Below, piece by piece: positions 25,107 through 33,242 of a stretch of DNA of 60,770 nt. Position 1 is the stretch's first letter, and every line of letters begins with the position of its first letter. The stretch covers positions 1 through 60,770 of the forward strand of contig DASUZB010000339.1 in NCBI GenBank assembly GCA_036377075.1, given 5' to 3'. The translations under genes and the position numbers were made by a program. The DNA is from DASUZB01 sp036377075. GTDB lineage: Bacteria > Actinomycetota > CALGFH01. The notes beneath the pieces are model-generated. The model saw nothing but the letters and a program-made list of their open reading frames with translations. It was not told the DNA's origin and made no database searches.

Positions 25107-26598
25107 CCGCAGCCGCCCGCAGGACGGCATCCGCGTCCTGGTCGCCGCCGGCGGCACCGGCGGCCACGTGGTGCCCGGGCTGGCCCTCGCCCGCGCCCTG
25201 GTGGAGCGCGTGCCCGGCGTGACCGTGAGCTTCGCGGGCACCAGCAGGGGGATCGAGACCAGGGTGGTGCCCGAGGCGGGCTTCCGCCTGCACCTGCTGC
25301 CGATCCTGCCGCTCTCGCGCCGCCTCGCGGTGGAGACCGCGCTGGCGCCCGGCGCCGCCGTCGGCGGCACCGGCGCCGCCCTGCGGCTGCTGCGCCGCGA
25401 GCGCATCGACGTGGTCGCCGGCATGGGCGGCTACGTCACGCTGCCGGTGGCCGCCGCCGCCCGCCTCGCCGGGGTGCCGGTGGTGCTGCACGAGTCCAAC
25501 GCCGTGCCCGGCCTGGCCAACCGGCTGGCCGCCCGGTTCGCCAGGCGCGTCGGCGTCGGCGTCGCCGCGGCCGTGGCGGCGTTCCCGCCGGGCAAGGCGG
25601 TACTGGTCGGCAACCCGGTCCGCCCGGAGCTGGTGCGGCTCGACCGGGCCGCGCGGCGGGCCGAGGCGCTCGCCGCCTTCGGCCTGGAGCCGCGCCGCCG
25701 CACCCTGTTCGTGTTCGGCGGCAGCCAGGGCGCCCGGCGCATCAACCGGGCACTGGTCGCGGCGACCCCCCGCTGGCCCGAGCCGGGCGCCATCCAGGTG
25801 CTGCACGCCTGCGGGCGCCGCGACGAGGCCGAGGTGCGGGTCGCCTGGCAGGCGGCCAACCCGGAGGCGCGCGGGCTGCTGGTCAGGGTGGTGCCCTTCG
25901 TCGACCGCATGGACCTCGCCTACGCCGCCGCCGACCTGGCCGTCACCCGCTCGGGGGCGATGACCATGGCGGAGCTGACCGCCGTCGGCATGCCGGCGGT
26001 GATGGTCCCGCTGCCCCACGCCACCGCCGGCCACCAGGCGGCCAACGCGCTGGCGGCGGCCGAGGCGGGCGGCGCGCGCGTGGTCCCCGACGAGCGCCTC
26101 GACGGGGCCGCCCTGGTGGCCGCGGCGGCGCCGCTGCTGTCCGACCCGGGCGAGCTGGCCCGCATGAGCAAGGCGATGCTCGGCCTGGCGCGGCCCCGCG
26201 CCGCCGAGGAGATGGCCGCGCTGGTCCTCGGCGCGCTGCCACCCGCAAAGCGCCCGCGGCTCGCCGACGACGAGCCCGGTGACATCGCCGCCACCCGCGA
26301 GTTCGTCGCCTGGTTCGGCCCCGAGCGCGCCCCGCGGCGCCCCGCCGCCGAGCCGCCACCCGCCCGCCCCGGCCCGGGGGGGTCCGGGGGGCTCGAGAGC
26401 GAGGCCGGAACCCAGGCAGAGGGTGGCCACGCACAGCCGAGCGTTAGCCCCCCGGTCAACGGCATCGCCGGGAGTGGCGGCACCCGGCGCGAGGAAGAGC
26501 CCGCGAAGGAGCCGGGCGCCGACCTCGGCGACACCGCCGAGTTCAGGGCCTGGTACCGGCGCGAGCGCCGTGGCGAGGGCGAGGACGACGAGCGGTGA
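25096..26598 (+). CDS. murG: MurG, UDP-GlcNAc:lipid I glycosyltransferase
   Basis: 500 residues; ATG overlaps the ftsW end. GT-B fold: VAAGGTGGHVVPGLALARAL at the N-terminus, MGGYVTLPVA, HESNAVPGLANR, GGSQGARRIN, then VTRSGAMTMAEL and PHATAGHQAANA for UDP-GlcNAc binding. The enzyme proper ends near residue 385, the family's normal length. The extra 115-residue tail contains two related segments, DIAATREFVAWF (about 396) and GDTAEFRAWYRRER (about 477), with repeat copy B between them. Makes lipid II on the cytoplasmic face. Confidence 0.95.
   Translation: MTADRSRPQDGIRVLVAAGGTGGHVVPGLALARALVERVPGVTVSFAGTSRGIETRVVPEAGFRLHLLPILPLSRRLAVETALAPGAAVGGTGAALRLLRRERIDVVAGMGGYVTLPVAAAARLAGVPVVLHESNAVPGLANRLAARFARRVGVGVAAAVAAFPPGKAVLVGNPVRPELVRLDRAARRAEALAAFGLEPRRRTLFVFGGSQGARRINRALVAATPRWPEPGAIQVLHACGRRDEAEVRVAWQAANPEARGLLVRVVPFVDRMDLAYAAADLAVTRSGAMTMAELTAVGMPAVMVPLPHATAGHQAANALAAAEAGGARVVPDERLDGAALVAAAAPLLSDPGELARMSKAMLGLARPRAAEEMAALVLGALPPAKRPRLADDEPGDIAATREFVAWFGPERAPRRPAAEPPPARPGPGGSGGLESEAGTQAEGGHAQPSVSPPVNGIAGSGGTRREEEPAKEPGADLGDTAEFRAWYRRERRGEGEDDER
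26377..26460 (+). repeat. Dispersed in-frame palindromic repeat, copy B (MurG tail)
   Basis: About 84 bp, the best preserved copy: GGGGGGTCCGGGGGGCTCGA at the start, AGCCCCCCGGTCAAC at the end. GGGGGGCT and AGCCCCCC form an 8-bp outer stem; inside, GGCC-x3-ACCC / GGGT-GGCC forms a second stem. Encodes GGSGGLESEAGTQAEGG then HAQPSVSPPVN at MurG residues 428-455. Confidence 0.88.
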
Positions 26599-28004
26599 GC
26601 ATCGACCTGTCGGTGCCGCGCCGCGTCCACCTCGTCGGGGTGGGCGGGGCCGGCATGAGCGGGCTGGCGCGCCTGCTGCTGGCCCGCGGGCACGCCGTCA
26701 GCGGGTCGGACCGGCAGGAGTCGGCCGTCCTGGCCGCGCTGCGCAGCCTCGGCGCCGACGTCTGGGCCGGCCACGACGCCGCCCGCCTCGGCGCCCCCGA
26801 CCTGGTGGCCGCGTCCACCGCCATCCGGGCCGACAACCCCGAGCTGGTCGAGGCCAGGCGCCGCGGCCTGCCGGTGCTGCGCCGCGCGCGGCTGCTCGCC
26901 CTGCTGATGGAGGGCAAGGTCGGCCTGGCCGTCGCCGGCACCCACGGCAAGACCACCACCACCGCGATGGCGACGGCGATCCTGCGGGAGGCCGGCTTCG
27001 ACCCCTCCTGGGCGGTCGGCGGGGACCTGCAGGACGGCGGCGCCAACGCCGGCGTCGGCGCCGGCCCCCACTTCGTCGCCGAGGCCGACGAGTCCGACGG
27101 CTCCTTCCTCGAGCTGTCGCCCACCGTCGCGGTGGTCACCAACGTCGAGGCCGACCACCTCGACCACTGGGGCGACCTCGAGGCGGTCAGGGACGGCTTC
27201 CGCCGCTTCGTCGCGCGGCTGCCGGCCGGCGGCACCGCCGTGCTGTGCGCCGACGACCAGGGCGCGCTCGCCCTGGCCGCGGCGGCGCCCTGCGCGGTGG
27301 TCACCTACGGCCTCGGCGGGCGCGCCGAGGTCCACGCCGAGGGCCTGGTCGCCGGCGGCGACGGCTCGCGCTTCGAGGTCGTCGCCGGCGGTGAGCGCCT
27401 CGGCGCCGTGCGCCTGTCCCTGCCCGGCCGCCACGTGGTCCAGAACGCCGTCGGCGCGATCGCGGCCACCCGTGCCCTCGGCGCGCCGTTCGCCGCCGCC
27501 GCGGCCGCGCTCGCCCGCTTCAGCGGCGCGGCGCGGCGCTTCCAGCTGCGCGCCAGCGCCGGCGGGGTCACGGTGGTGGACGACTACGCCCACCACCCGA
27601 CCGAGGTGGCCGCGACCCTGGCGACCGCCCGGCTCGGCGGCTGGACCCGGGTGGTGGCGGTGTTCCAGCCGCACCTCTACTCGCGCACCCGCCTGTTCGC
27701 CCGCGAGTTCGGCGAGGCCCTCGCCGCGGCCGACGCGGTGCTGGTCACCGACGTCTACGCGGCGCGCGAGGAGCCCCAGCCGGGGGTGGACGGCGGCCTG
27801 GTGGCGGCGGCCGCCCGCCAGGCCCGCCCGGGCCTCGACTGCGCCTACGTGCCCGACCGCCGCGACCTGGCCAAGCACGTCGCCGCGGCCGTCCGCCCCG
27901 GCGACCTGGTCGTGACGCTCGGCGCCGGGGACATCACCACCCTTCCCGACGAGCTCGCCGACCTGCTCCCCGGTGGGCCGGGGCCGGGGGGTCCGGCGGT
28001 ATGA
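26595..28004 (+). CDS. murC: UDP-MurNAc:L-alanine ligase
   Basis: 469 residues; GTG start overlapping murG by 4 nt. VHLVGVGGAGMSGLARLLL (UDP domain), GTHGKTTTTAMATAIL (ATP loop), EADESDGSFLELSP, DDYAHHPTEV and FQPHLYSRTRL are canonical MurC. Adds L-Ala, the first stem residue. The last residues (GGPGPGGPAV) are encoded by GGCCGGGGGGTCCGG, which matches the 5' end of the dispersed repeat and may be a remnant of it. Confidence 0.95.
   Translation: MSIDLSVPRRVHLVGVGGAGMSGLARLLLARGHAVSGSDRQESAVLAALRSLGADVWAGHDAARLGAPDLVAASTAIRADNPELVEARRRGLPVLRRARLLALLMEGKVGLAVAGTHGKTTTTAMATAILREAGFDPSWAVGGDLQDGGANAGVGAGPHFVAEADESDGSFLELSPTVAVVTNVEADHLDHWGDLEAVRDGFRRFVARLPAGGTAVLCADDQGALALAAAAPCAVVTYGLGGRAEVHAEGLVAGGDGSRFEVVAGGERLGAVRLSLPGRHVVQNAVGAIAATRALGAPFAAAAAALARFSGAARRFQLRASAGGVTVVDDYAHHPTEVAATLATARLGGWTRVVAVFQPHLYSRTRLFAREFGEALAAADAVLVTDVYAAREEPQPGVDGGLVAAAARQARPGLDCAYVPDRRDLAKHVAAAVRPGDLVVTLGAGDITTLPDELADLLPGGPGPGGPAV
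27976..27998 (+). repeat. Possible 5'-end fragment of the dispersed repeat at the murC stop
   Basis: CCGGGGCCGGGGGGTCCGG equals the left end of copies B and D and then stops. Short and GC-rich, so chance similarity is possible. Confidence 0.3.
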
Positions 28005-29005
28005 GCGACCCGGGGCGCCAGACGCTGGCCGCGCCCAGCCCGCTGCGGCCGGGGCCGGTCGACCCGGCCGCGGTCGACGAGGCGTTCGCGCGCCTCGCCG
28101 CCTGCTGCGGCGACCGGGTCAGCCGTGACCTGGTGCTGGCCCCGCTCACCACCTTCCGCCTCGGCGGGCCGGCGCGCCTGTTCCTCCGCGCCGAGTCGGT
28201 CGACGACCTGGTGGCGCTCGCCGCGACCCTCGAGGCCGTGCCGCTGCCGCTGCTGATCGTCGGGCGCGGCTCCAACCTGCTGGTGGCCGACGCCGGCTGG
28301 CCGGGCGTCGCGCTGCACCTCGGCCAGCGCTTCCGTGGCGTCCAGGTGGAAGGCGACGAGCTGCAGGCCGGCGGCGCCACCCCGCTGCCGAGCGTCGCCT
28401 CGCGCTCCGCCGCCGCCGAGCTCGGCGGGCTCGCCTTCGCCGTGGCCATCCCAGGCAGCGTCGGCGGCGGCGTGCGCATGAACGCCGGCGCCCACGGCAG
28501 CGAGCTGGCCGACCGGGTCATCTGGGCGGAGGTGGTCGCCCTCGCCGGATCGCATGCTGGTGAGCCACGGCGGCTGGAGCCGGGCGAGCTCGGCTTCGGG
28601 TACCGGCGCTCGGCGCTGCCGCCGGCCGCGGTGGTCACGGCCGCCCGTTTCGGCCTGGAGCCCGCCGGCGAGGCGGAGGTGCGCGCCGAGATCGACGAGG
28701 CGCGCCGCTGGCGGCGCGACAACCAGCCGGTCAACCAGCCCAACTGCGGCAGCGTGTTCGCCAACCCGCCGGAGATGGCCGCCGGCCGGGTGGTCGAGCT
28801 GCTCGGCATGAAGGGGGAGCGGGTGGGCGGCGCCCAGGTCAGCGAGGTCCACGCCAACTTCATCGTGGCCGCCGACGGCGCCCGCTCGGCCGACGTGCTC
28901 GAGCTGATCCGGCGCGCGATGCGCCGCGCCGACGAGCAGCTCGGCATCACCCTGCGCACCGAGGTCCAGCTCGTCGGCGACTTCGGCGGGGGAGGGGCGT
29001 CGTGA
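28001..29005 (+). CDS. murB: UDP-N-acetylenolpyruvoylglucosamine reductase
   Basis: 334 residues; ATG overlaps murC by 4 nt. FAD-binding VGRGSNLLVADAGWPGVAL, substrate region AIPGSVGGGVRMNAGAHG, and the catalytic Ser in NCGSVFANP (S251) are present. Reduces UDP-GlcNAc-enolpyruvate with NADPH to UDP-MurNAc. Located, as in other actinobacteria, between murC and ftsQ. Confidence 0.95.
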   Translation: MSDPGRQTLAAPSPLRPGPVDPAAVDEAFARLAACCGDRVSRDLVLAPLTTFRLGGPARLFLRAESVDDLVALAATLEAVPLPLLIVGRGSNLLVADAGWPGVALHLGQRFRGVQVEGDELQAGGATPLPSVASRSAAAELGGLAFAVAIPGSVGGGVRMNAGAHGSELADRVIWAEVVALAGSHAGEPRRLEPGELGFGYRRSALPPAAVVTAARFGLEPAGEAEVRAEIDEARRWRRDNQPVNQPNCGSVFANPPEMAAGRVVELLGMKGERVGGAQVSEVHANFIVAADGARSADVLELIRRAMRRADEQLGITLRTEVQLVGDFGGGGAS

Positions 29006-29844
29006 GCCAGCGCGGCGGCTCCTCGCGGGGGACGGTGGCGCCGCCGCGCCGACGGGCGGTGCCCGACCGCCGCATCGCCGAGCGGCGCCGCGAGGTGGTC
29101 CGCCAGCGGGTGCGCCGCCGGCGCCGGCAGCTCGCCTGGAGCATGGTCGCCGTCCTGGCCGTGCTCGGCGGCTCCAAGCTGATCGGCTCGCCCCTGTTCG
29201 GCCTCTCCGCGGTGGAGGTGCGCGGCACCTCGATGCTCAGCGTCGACGACGTGGTCGCCGCGTCGGGCCTCCGCGTCGGCCAGCCCTACCTCTCGGTCGA
29301 CCCGGCGGCGGTGCGCCGCCGGCTGGAGCAGGCCCTCCCGCGGGTCGGGCGCGCCGAGGTCCACCGCGACTACCCGTCCAGCCTGCGCATCACCGTGGTG
29401 GAGCGGACCGCGACCGCGTCGATCGCCGCCGGCGGCCGCTACTGGCTGGTGGCCCCGGACGGCACGGTGCTGGAGCCGGGCACGACCCGCCCGGACGGGG
29501 TGCCGTTCGTGGCCGGCGTGCCGGTCCCGGACGCCCTGCGCCCCGGCGCCCGGCTGCCGGCCGGCGGGCCGCTGGCCAACGCCGTCGCCGCGCTCGGCGG
29601 GCTGCGGCCCGAGCTGGCCAAGCTCGTCGTGGCGGTGCAGGCGCGGTCGGTGGACAGCCTGGAGTTCCGCCTCCACGGCGGCCTCCGGATCCTCTACGGA
29701 CTGGCCGCGGAGCAGGCGGCCAAGGACGAGGCGGTGGTGCTGCTGTCGAGCCGCCTCCGCAAGGAAGGAAGGCAGGTGGTGCTGATCGACGTTCGCAACC
29801 CGTCGGCACCGACGGTGGTCGGGAAGCGGCGGGGCGGTGGTTGA
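29002..29844 (+). CDS. ftsQ: FtsQ/DivIB cell-division protein
   Basis: 280 residues; GTG start overlapping murB by 4 nt. Strongly basic cytoplasmic N-terminus (1-43), one membrane helix (about 44-62), then the POTRA domain beginning FGLSAVEVRGTSMLS (66-135) and the FtsQ beta domain with YWLVAPDGTVLEPG and a late LRILYGL. Scaffold joining FtsL/FtsB to the divisome. Last gene before the ftsZ promoter region. Confidence 0.93.
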   Translation: MSQRGGSSRGTVAPPRRRAVPDRRIAERRREVVRQRVRRRRRQLAWSMVAVLAVLGGSKLIGSPLFGLSAVEVRGTSMLSVDDVVAASGLRVGQPYLSVDPAAVRRRLEQALPRVGRAEVHRDYPSSLRITVVERTATASIAAGGRYWLVAPDGTVLEPGTTRPDGVPFVAGVPVPDALRPGARLPAGGPLANAVAALGGLRPELAKLVVAVQARSVDSLEFRLHGGLRILYGLAAEQAAKDEAVVLLSSRLRKEGRQVVLIDVRNPSAPTVVGKRRGGG

Positions 29845-29883
29845 CCGAGGATCGGGGCGCCGGTAGCCTCTCCGGAGCCTGGG

Positions 29884-29918
29884 TTGACATAACTGTGAAC
29901 CTCAGGTAGAGGCTGAGG
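29884..29918 (+). promoter_or_regulatory. ftsZ promoter overlapped by an inverted repeat
   Basis: TTGACA (29884-29889), 17-nt spacer, TAGAGG (29907-29912). The -35 is a perfect consensus; the -10 lacks the final T. CCTCAG-N7-CTGAGG (29900-29918) is a perfect 6-bp-arm inverted repeat spanning the -10, a natural place for a repressor. Gives an ftsZ leader of roughly 315 nt. Confidence 0.7.
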
Positions 29919-30087
29919 CGATCGGCCCGGCCCGCCGGGGCGCCACGCCACGGCGCGCGGGAGTGGGCACCACGGTCGGAGCCCCTCGGCGACTTCCCCC
30001 TCGTTCCCTGGCCTTCGGTGCTGGGCGACCCGCAGCGGAGGCGTGACCGGCGTGTCCGGCGCTGGAGGGCCGGACGAGGACGTGAAG

Positions 30088-30160
30088 AGGGGTCCGGACA
30101 GAGGGTCCGGGGGGCTCGACGAGCGCCCCCGGCTGGACAAAGGGGTACGGGGGCTCGAGC
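30088..30160 (+). repeat. Degenerate fragments of the dispersed repeat in the ftsZ leader
   Basis: GGGTCCGGGGGGCTCGACGA (30104-30123) matches the left half of copy B for about 18 of 20 positions. It is flanked by GGGGTCCGG (30089) and GGGGTACGGGGGCTCGAG (30142), which look like further partial copies. The middle one folds as GGGGG...CCCCC. The right half of the repeat (ending AGCCCCCCGGT) is missing. Confidence 0.5.
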
Positions 30161-30234
30161 AGCGCGGCGGTGGCCCCGCCCGGCGAGACCATAGGCACGA
30201 CGACGTCCGGGATCGGGCGAAGGAGGACGATCGC

Positions 30235-31389
30235 ATGGTGGCGGCGCCGCAGAACTACCTGGCCGTGATCAAGGTGGTCGGGATCGGCGGCGGCGGCGTC
30301 AACGCCGTCAACCGCATGATCGAGGCCGGCCTCAAGGGGGTCGAGTTCATCGCGGTGAACACCGACGCCCAGGCACTGCTCGCGTCCGACGCCGACGTCA
30401 AGCTCGACGTCGGCCGGGAGCTGACCCGCGGGCTCGGCGCCGGCTCCAACCCCGAGGTCGGCCGGCAGGCCGCCGAGGACCACGCCGACGAGCTGGAAGA
30501 GGTGCTCAAGGGCGCCGACATGGTGTTCGTCACCGCCGGCGAGGGCGGCGGCACCGGCACCGGGGGCGCCCCGGTGGTCGCGCGCATCGCCAAGGCCCAG
30601 GGCGCGCTCACCATCGGCGTGGTGACGCGGCCGTTCGCCTTCGAGGGGCGGCGCCGCTCGGCCCAGGCCGACAAGGGCATCGAGGCGCTCAAGGCCGAGG
30701 TCGACACGCTGATCATCATCCCCAACGACCGCCTGCTGCAGGTGGCCGAGCGCACCACCTCGATGCTCGACGCCTTCAAGCTCGCCGACCAGGTGCTGCT
30801 CCAGGGCGTCCAGGGCATCACCGACCTGATCACCATCCCCGGCCTGATCAACCTCGACTTCGCCGACGTGCGCGCGACCATGCGCGAGGCCGGCACCGCG
30901 CTGATGGGCATCGGCCAGGCGCGCGGCGAGGACCGGGCGGTGGTCGCGGCCCAGGAGGCGATCTCCTCGCCGCTGCTGGAGGCCTCGGTGGACGGCGCCA
31001 GGGGCGTGCTGCTCAACATCTCCGGCGGGTCCGACCTGGGCCTGTTCGAGGTCAACGAGGCCGCCGAGGTGATCGCCTCCGCCGCCCACCCGGACGCCAA
31101 CATCATCTTCGGCGCCGTGATCGACGACGCCCTCGGCGACGAGGTCAGGGTCACCGTGATCGCGGCCGGCTTCGACCGGAGCGAGCAGGGCGACGAGCAC
31201 CAGGGCGGCGGGGAGCCGGCGTCGCAGGACGGCGAGCCGAGCTGGCTCAGCGGCCCGCGCCGCGCCGAGGAGCGCAAGCCGGCGGCGGTGGCGGACCCCC
31301 CCGACCCGCGCGAGCGCCAGGAGCCCGAGCGCAAGGTGGTCTCCCGCGGTGACGACGACCTCGACATCCCGTCGTTCCTCAAGCGCTGA
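30235..31389 (+). CDS. ftsZ: FtsZ, tubulin-like division GTPase
   Basis: 384 residues from the ATG with AAGGAGG upstream; this start gives the normal actinobacterial N-terminus MVAAPQNYLAVIKVVGIGGG. GTP signature GEGGGTGTGGAPVVA (about 102-116), T7 loop NLDFADVRATM, and the C-terminal peptide DDLDIPSFLKR, which binds SepF and FtsW, are all present. Assembles the Z ring. No ftsA is present in the cluster; sepF 2 kb downstream is the expected membrane tether. Confidence 0.97.
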   Translation: MVAAPQNYLAVIKVVGIGGGGVNAVNRMIEAGLKGVEFIAVNTDAQALLASDADVKLDVGRELTRGLGAGSNPEVGRQAAEDHADELEEVLKGADMVFVTAGEGGGTGTGGAPVVARIAKAQGALTIGVVTRPFAFEGRRRSAQADKGIEALKAEVDTLIIIPNDRLLQVAERTTSMLDAFKLADQVLLQGVQGITDLITIPGLINLDFADVRATMREAGTALMGIGQARGEDRAVVAAQEAISSPLLEASVDGARGVLLNISGGSDLGLFEVNEAAEVIASAAHPDANIIFGAVIDDALGDEVRVTVIAAGFDRSEQGDEHQGGGEPASQDGEPSWLSGPRRAEERKPAAVADPPDPRERQEPERKVVSRGDDDLDIPSFLKR

Positions 31390-31399
31390 CCCGGCGGGC

Positions 31400-32314
31400 G
31401 TGCTGACCTGGCGGCCGGCCCCTCCCGCGCGCGAAGGCGGGGGGCTCGAGGGCGAGGCCGGAGCCCAGGCGGCGGGCGTCCGCCTGGAGCCGAGCGTCAG
31501 CCCCCCGGTGAACCAGGGGTCCGCGCCCTTCTGGCCGCCCGTGCTGGTGGCCGAGGAGCTGCTCGCCGACGGCGTGGTTGCCGCCTTCCCGAGCCGTGCC
31601 GGCGGCCTCAGCCGGCCCCCCTACGACACCTGCAACCTCGGCCTGCGGGTCGGGGACGAGCCGCGCGCCGTGCTGGCCAACCGGCGCCGGGTGGCCACCG
31701 TCCTGGGCCTCGCCGGGCTGCCGTGGGCGACCGTGCGCCAGGTGCACGGCAGCACCGTCGCCCCGGTCGAGCTGGCCGCCCTGCCGCCGGGGCCGCCCGA
31801 GGCCAAGCCGGTCGTCGCCGAGGCCGACGCGCTGGTCACGGCGGACGAGGGCGTGGTGCTGGCGGTGCTGGTGGCCGACTGCGTGCCGGTGCTCCTCGCC
31901 GACCCGGAGCGCCGCGTGGTCGCCGCCGCCCACGCTGGCTGGCGCGGCCTCGCCGCCGGGGTGGTGGAGGCGACCGCGGCCGCGTTCACCGCGGCGGGCG
32001 GGCGCCCGGAGGCGTCCGCCGCGCTGGTGGGCCCCGCCGCGGGGCCGTGCTGCTACGAGGTCGGCGAGGACGTGCAGGCCCGCGTCGCCGGCCGCTACCC
32101 CGAGGCGGCGGCGACCACCCGCGGTGGCCGCCCGGCCCTCGACCTGGCCGCCGCCGCCCGCACGGCGCTCACCCAGGCAGGCTTCGAGCGCCCGCTGCTG
32201 GCGGGGGAGTGCACCGTGCACCAGCCCGAGCGCCACTTCTCCTACCGGCGCGACGGCGGCATGGGCCGCCAGGCCGGCATCGTCGCCCTGGTCCCCGGCA
32301 GGGTGAAGCGATGA
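31400..32314 (+). CDS. pgeF: Polyphenol oxidase/laccase-domain protein (PgeF/YfiH family)
   Basis: 304 residues from GTG 31400, 10 nt after ftsZ. The core (from about 45) has the family motifs TVRQVHGSTV, VADCVPVLLADP, AAHAGWRGLAAGVV, VGPAAGPCCYEVG and HFSYRRDGGMGRQAG, with the metal-binding His/Cys set. YfiH enzymes act as peptidoglycan-amino-acid editors or purine-nucleoside enzymes in other bacteria. The first 38 residues are repeat copy C, absent from the family; a second possible start, GTG 31508, lies at the end of the repeat and would remove it, but has no ribosome site. Confidence 0.88.
   Translation: MLTWRPAPPAREGGGLEGEAGAQAAGVRLEPSVSPPVNQGSAPFWPPVLVAEELLADGVVAAFPSRAGGLSRPPYDTCNLGLRVGDEPRAVLANRRRVATVLGLAGLPWATVRQVHGSTVAPVELAALPPGPPEAKPVVAEADALVTADEGVVLAVLVADCVPVLLADPERRVVAAAHAGWRGLAAGVVEATAAAFTAAGGRPEASAALVGPAAGPCCYEVGEDVQARVAGRYPEAAATTRGGRPALDLAAAARTALTQAGFERPLLAGECTVHQPERHFSYRRDGGMGRQAGIVALVPGRVKR
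31437..31514 (+). repeat. Dispersed in-frame palindromic repeat, copy C (PgeF N-terminus)
   Basis: About 78 bp from GGCGGGGGGCTCGAGGGCGA to AGCCCCCCGGTGAAC. Encodes GGGLEGEAGAQAAG then VRLEPSVSPPVN, in the same frame as copies A, B and D, at the start of PgeF. The left GGGGTCC is lost, otherwise full length. Confidence 0.85.
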
Positions 32315-33006
32315 GCACGCCCGACGCCGCCGTCGCCGCGCGCGTCGCGGAGGTGCGGCGCCGCATCGCCGCGGCCGCCGAGCGCGCCGGGCGCGACCCG
32401 GCCGAGGTCACCCTCGTCGCGGTCGCCAAGCTCCACCCGGTGGAGGCGATCCGGTCGGCGGTCCTCGCCGGCGTCACCGACGTCGGCGAGAACTACGCGC
32501 AGGAGCTGCAGGCCAAGGCGGCCGCCCTGGAGGGGACCGGGGTGCGCTGGCACTTCGTCGGGCGGCTGCAGCGCAACAAGGCCGGGGTGGTGGTCGCGGT
32601 CAGGGCGCTGGTGCACTCGCTCGCCTCCCTGCCGCTGGCCCAGGTCCTCGGCCGCCGCGCCCACGCCGGCGGGACCGTGGCCCGCGCCCTCGTCCAGGTC
32701 GAGCTGGACGAGCGGCCGGCGGCCCACGGGGTGCGCCCGGCCGACCTCGACGGCTTCGTCGGGGCCGCCCGCACGGTGGAGGGCCTCGAGGTGGCCGGGC
32801 TGATGCTGATGCCCGCCCCGACGCCCGACCCGGAGGCCGCCCGGCCGCTGTTCCGCCGCGCCGCCAAGCTCGCCCGCGACCTCGGGCTCGGCCAGCTCTC
32901 CATGGGCATGACCGACGACTTCGAGGTGGCGGTCGAGGAGGGCGCCACCATGGTCAGGGTCGGCACGGCCGTGTTCGGCCCGCGCCCGGGCGCCGAAAGG
33001 GGGTGA
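32311..33006 (+). CDS. yggS: YggS-family pyridoxal-phosphate homeostasis protein
   Basis: 231 residues; ATG overlaps pgeF by 4 nt. Fold-type III PLP barrel: the PLP lysine K40 is in VTLVAVAKLHP; GENYAQELQAK, WHFVGRLQRNK, GLMLMPAPTPD and the closing TMVRVGTAVFGPR follow. Binds and buffers PLP rather than catalysing a reaction. Its place between pgeF and sepF is the standard actinobacterial order. Confidence 0.94.
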   Translation: MSTPDAAVAARVAEVRRRIAAAAERAGRDPAEVTLVAVAKLHPVEAIRSAVLAGVTDVGENYAQELQAKAAALEGTGVRWHFVGRLQRNKAGVVVAVRALVHSLASLPLAQVLGRRAHAGGTVARALVQVELDERPAAHGVRPADLDGFVGAARTVEGLEVAGLMLMPAPTPDPEAARPLFRRAAKLARDLGLGQLSMGMTDDFEVAVEEGATMVRVGTAVFGPRPGAERG

Positions 33007-33186
33007 TGGCGCAGAGACAGGGCCTATCAGGCGCGAAGCGGTCATGCCCGGGCCGAATCCATGGTTTGCTGGAGCGCGAGCCGGGCAGGGCCGCGGCAGG
33101 CGGGTACGCTGGATCCCCGCCTCCGGGCCACCCACGCCCCGGCGCCCGCCGGTCCGCGCCGGTGGGGTAGGGTGCTCGGATCGGGC

Positions 33187-33216
33187 TTCGGACGGTCGCC
33201 GCCAGCGACGTAGGAT
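33187..33216 (+). promoter_or_regulatory. Candidate sepF promoter
   Basis: TTCGGA (33187-33192), 18-nt spacer, TAGGAT (33211-33216), 26 nt before the sepF ATG, in the 236-nt yggS-sepF gap. The rest of that gap shows nothing else clear. Confidence 0.4.
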
Positions 33217-33242
33217 GATCGTGCGAGGGGGAGGTGAGGTGC

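Larger units (their letters stand above)
29845..30234 (+). other. Long ftsZ leader
   Basis: 390 nt without a conserved gene. It holds the promoter at 29884, repeat fragments at 30088-30160, and at its end GATCG-(GGCGAAGGAGGA)-CGATC (30211-30232), a 5-bp stem that displays the ftsZ ribosome-binding site AAGGAGG in its loop just before the ATG at 30235. An in-frame extension of ftsZ upstream to 30043 exists but is Arg/Gly/Asp-rich and unlike FtsZ. Confidence 0.6.

Noticed and set aside
30043..30234. 64-residue N-terminal extension of FtsZ.
   Set aside because: Arg/Gly/Asp-rich, unlike any FtsZ, and the ATG at 30235 has a strong AAGGAGG and gives the conserved N-terminus; the extension is an open leader.
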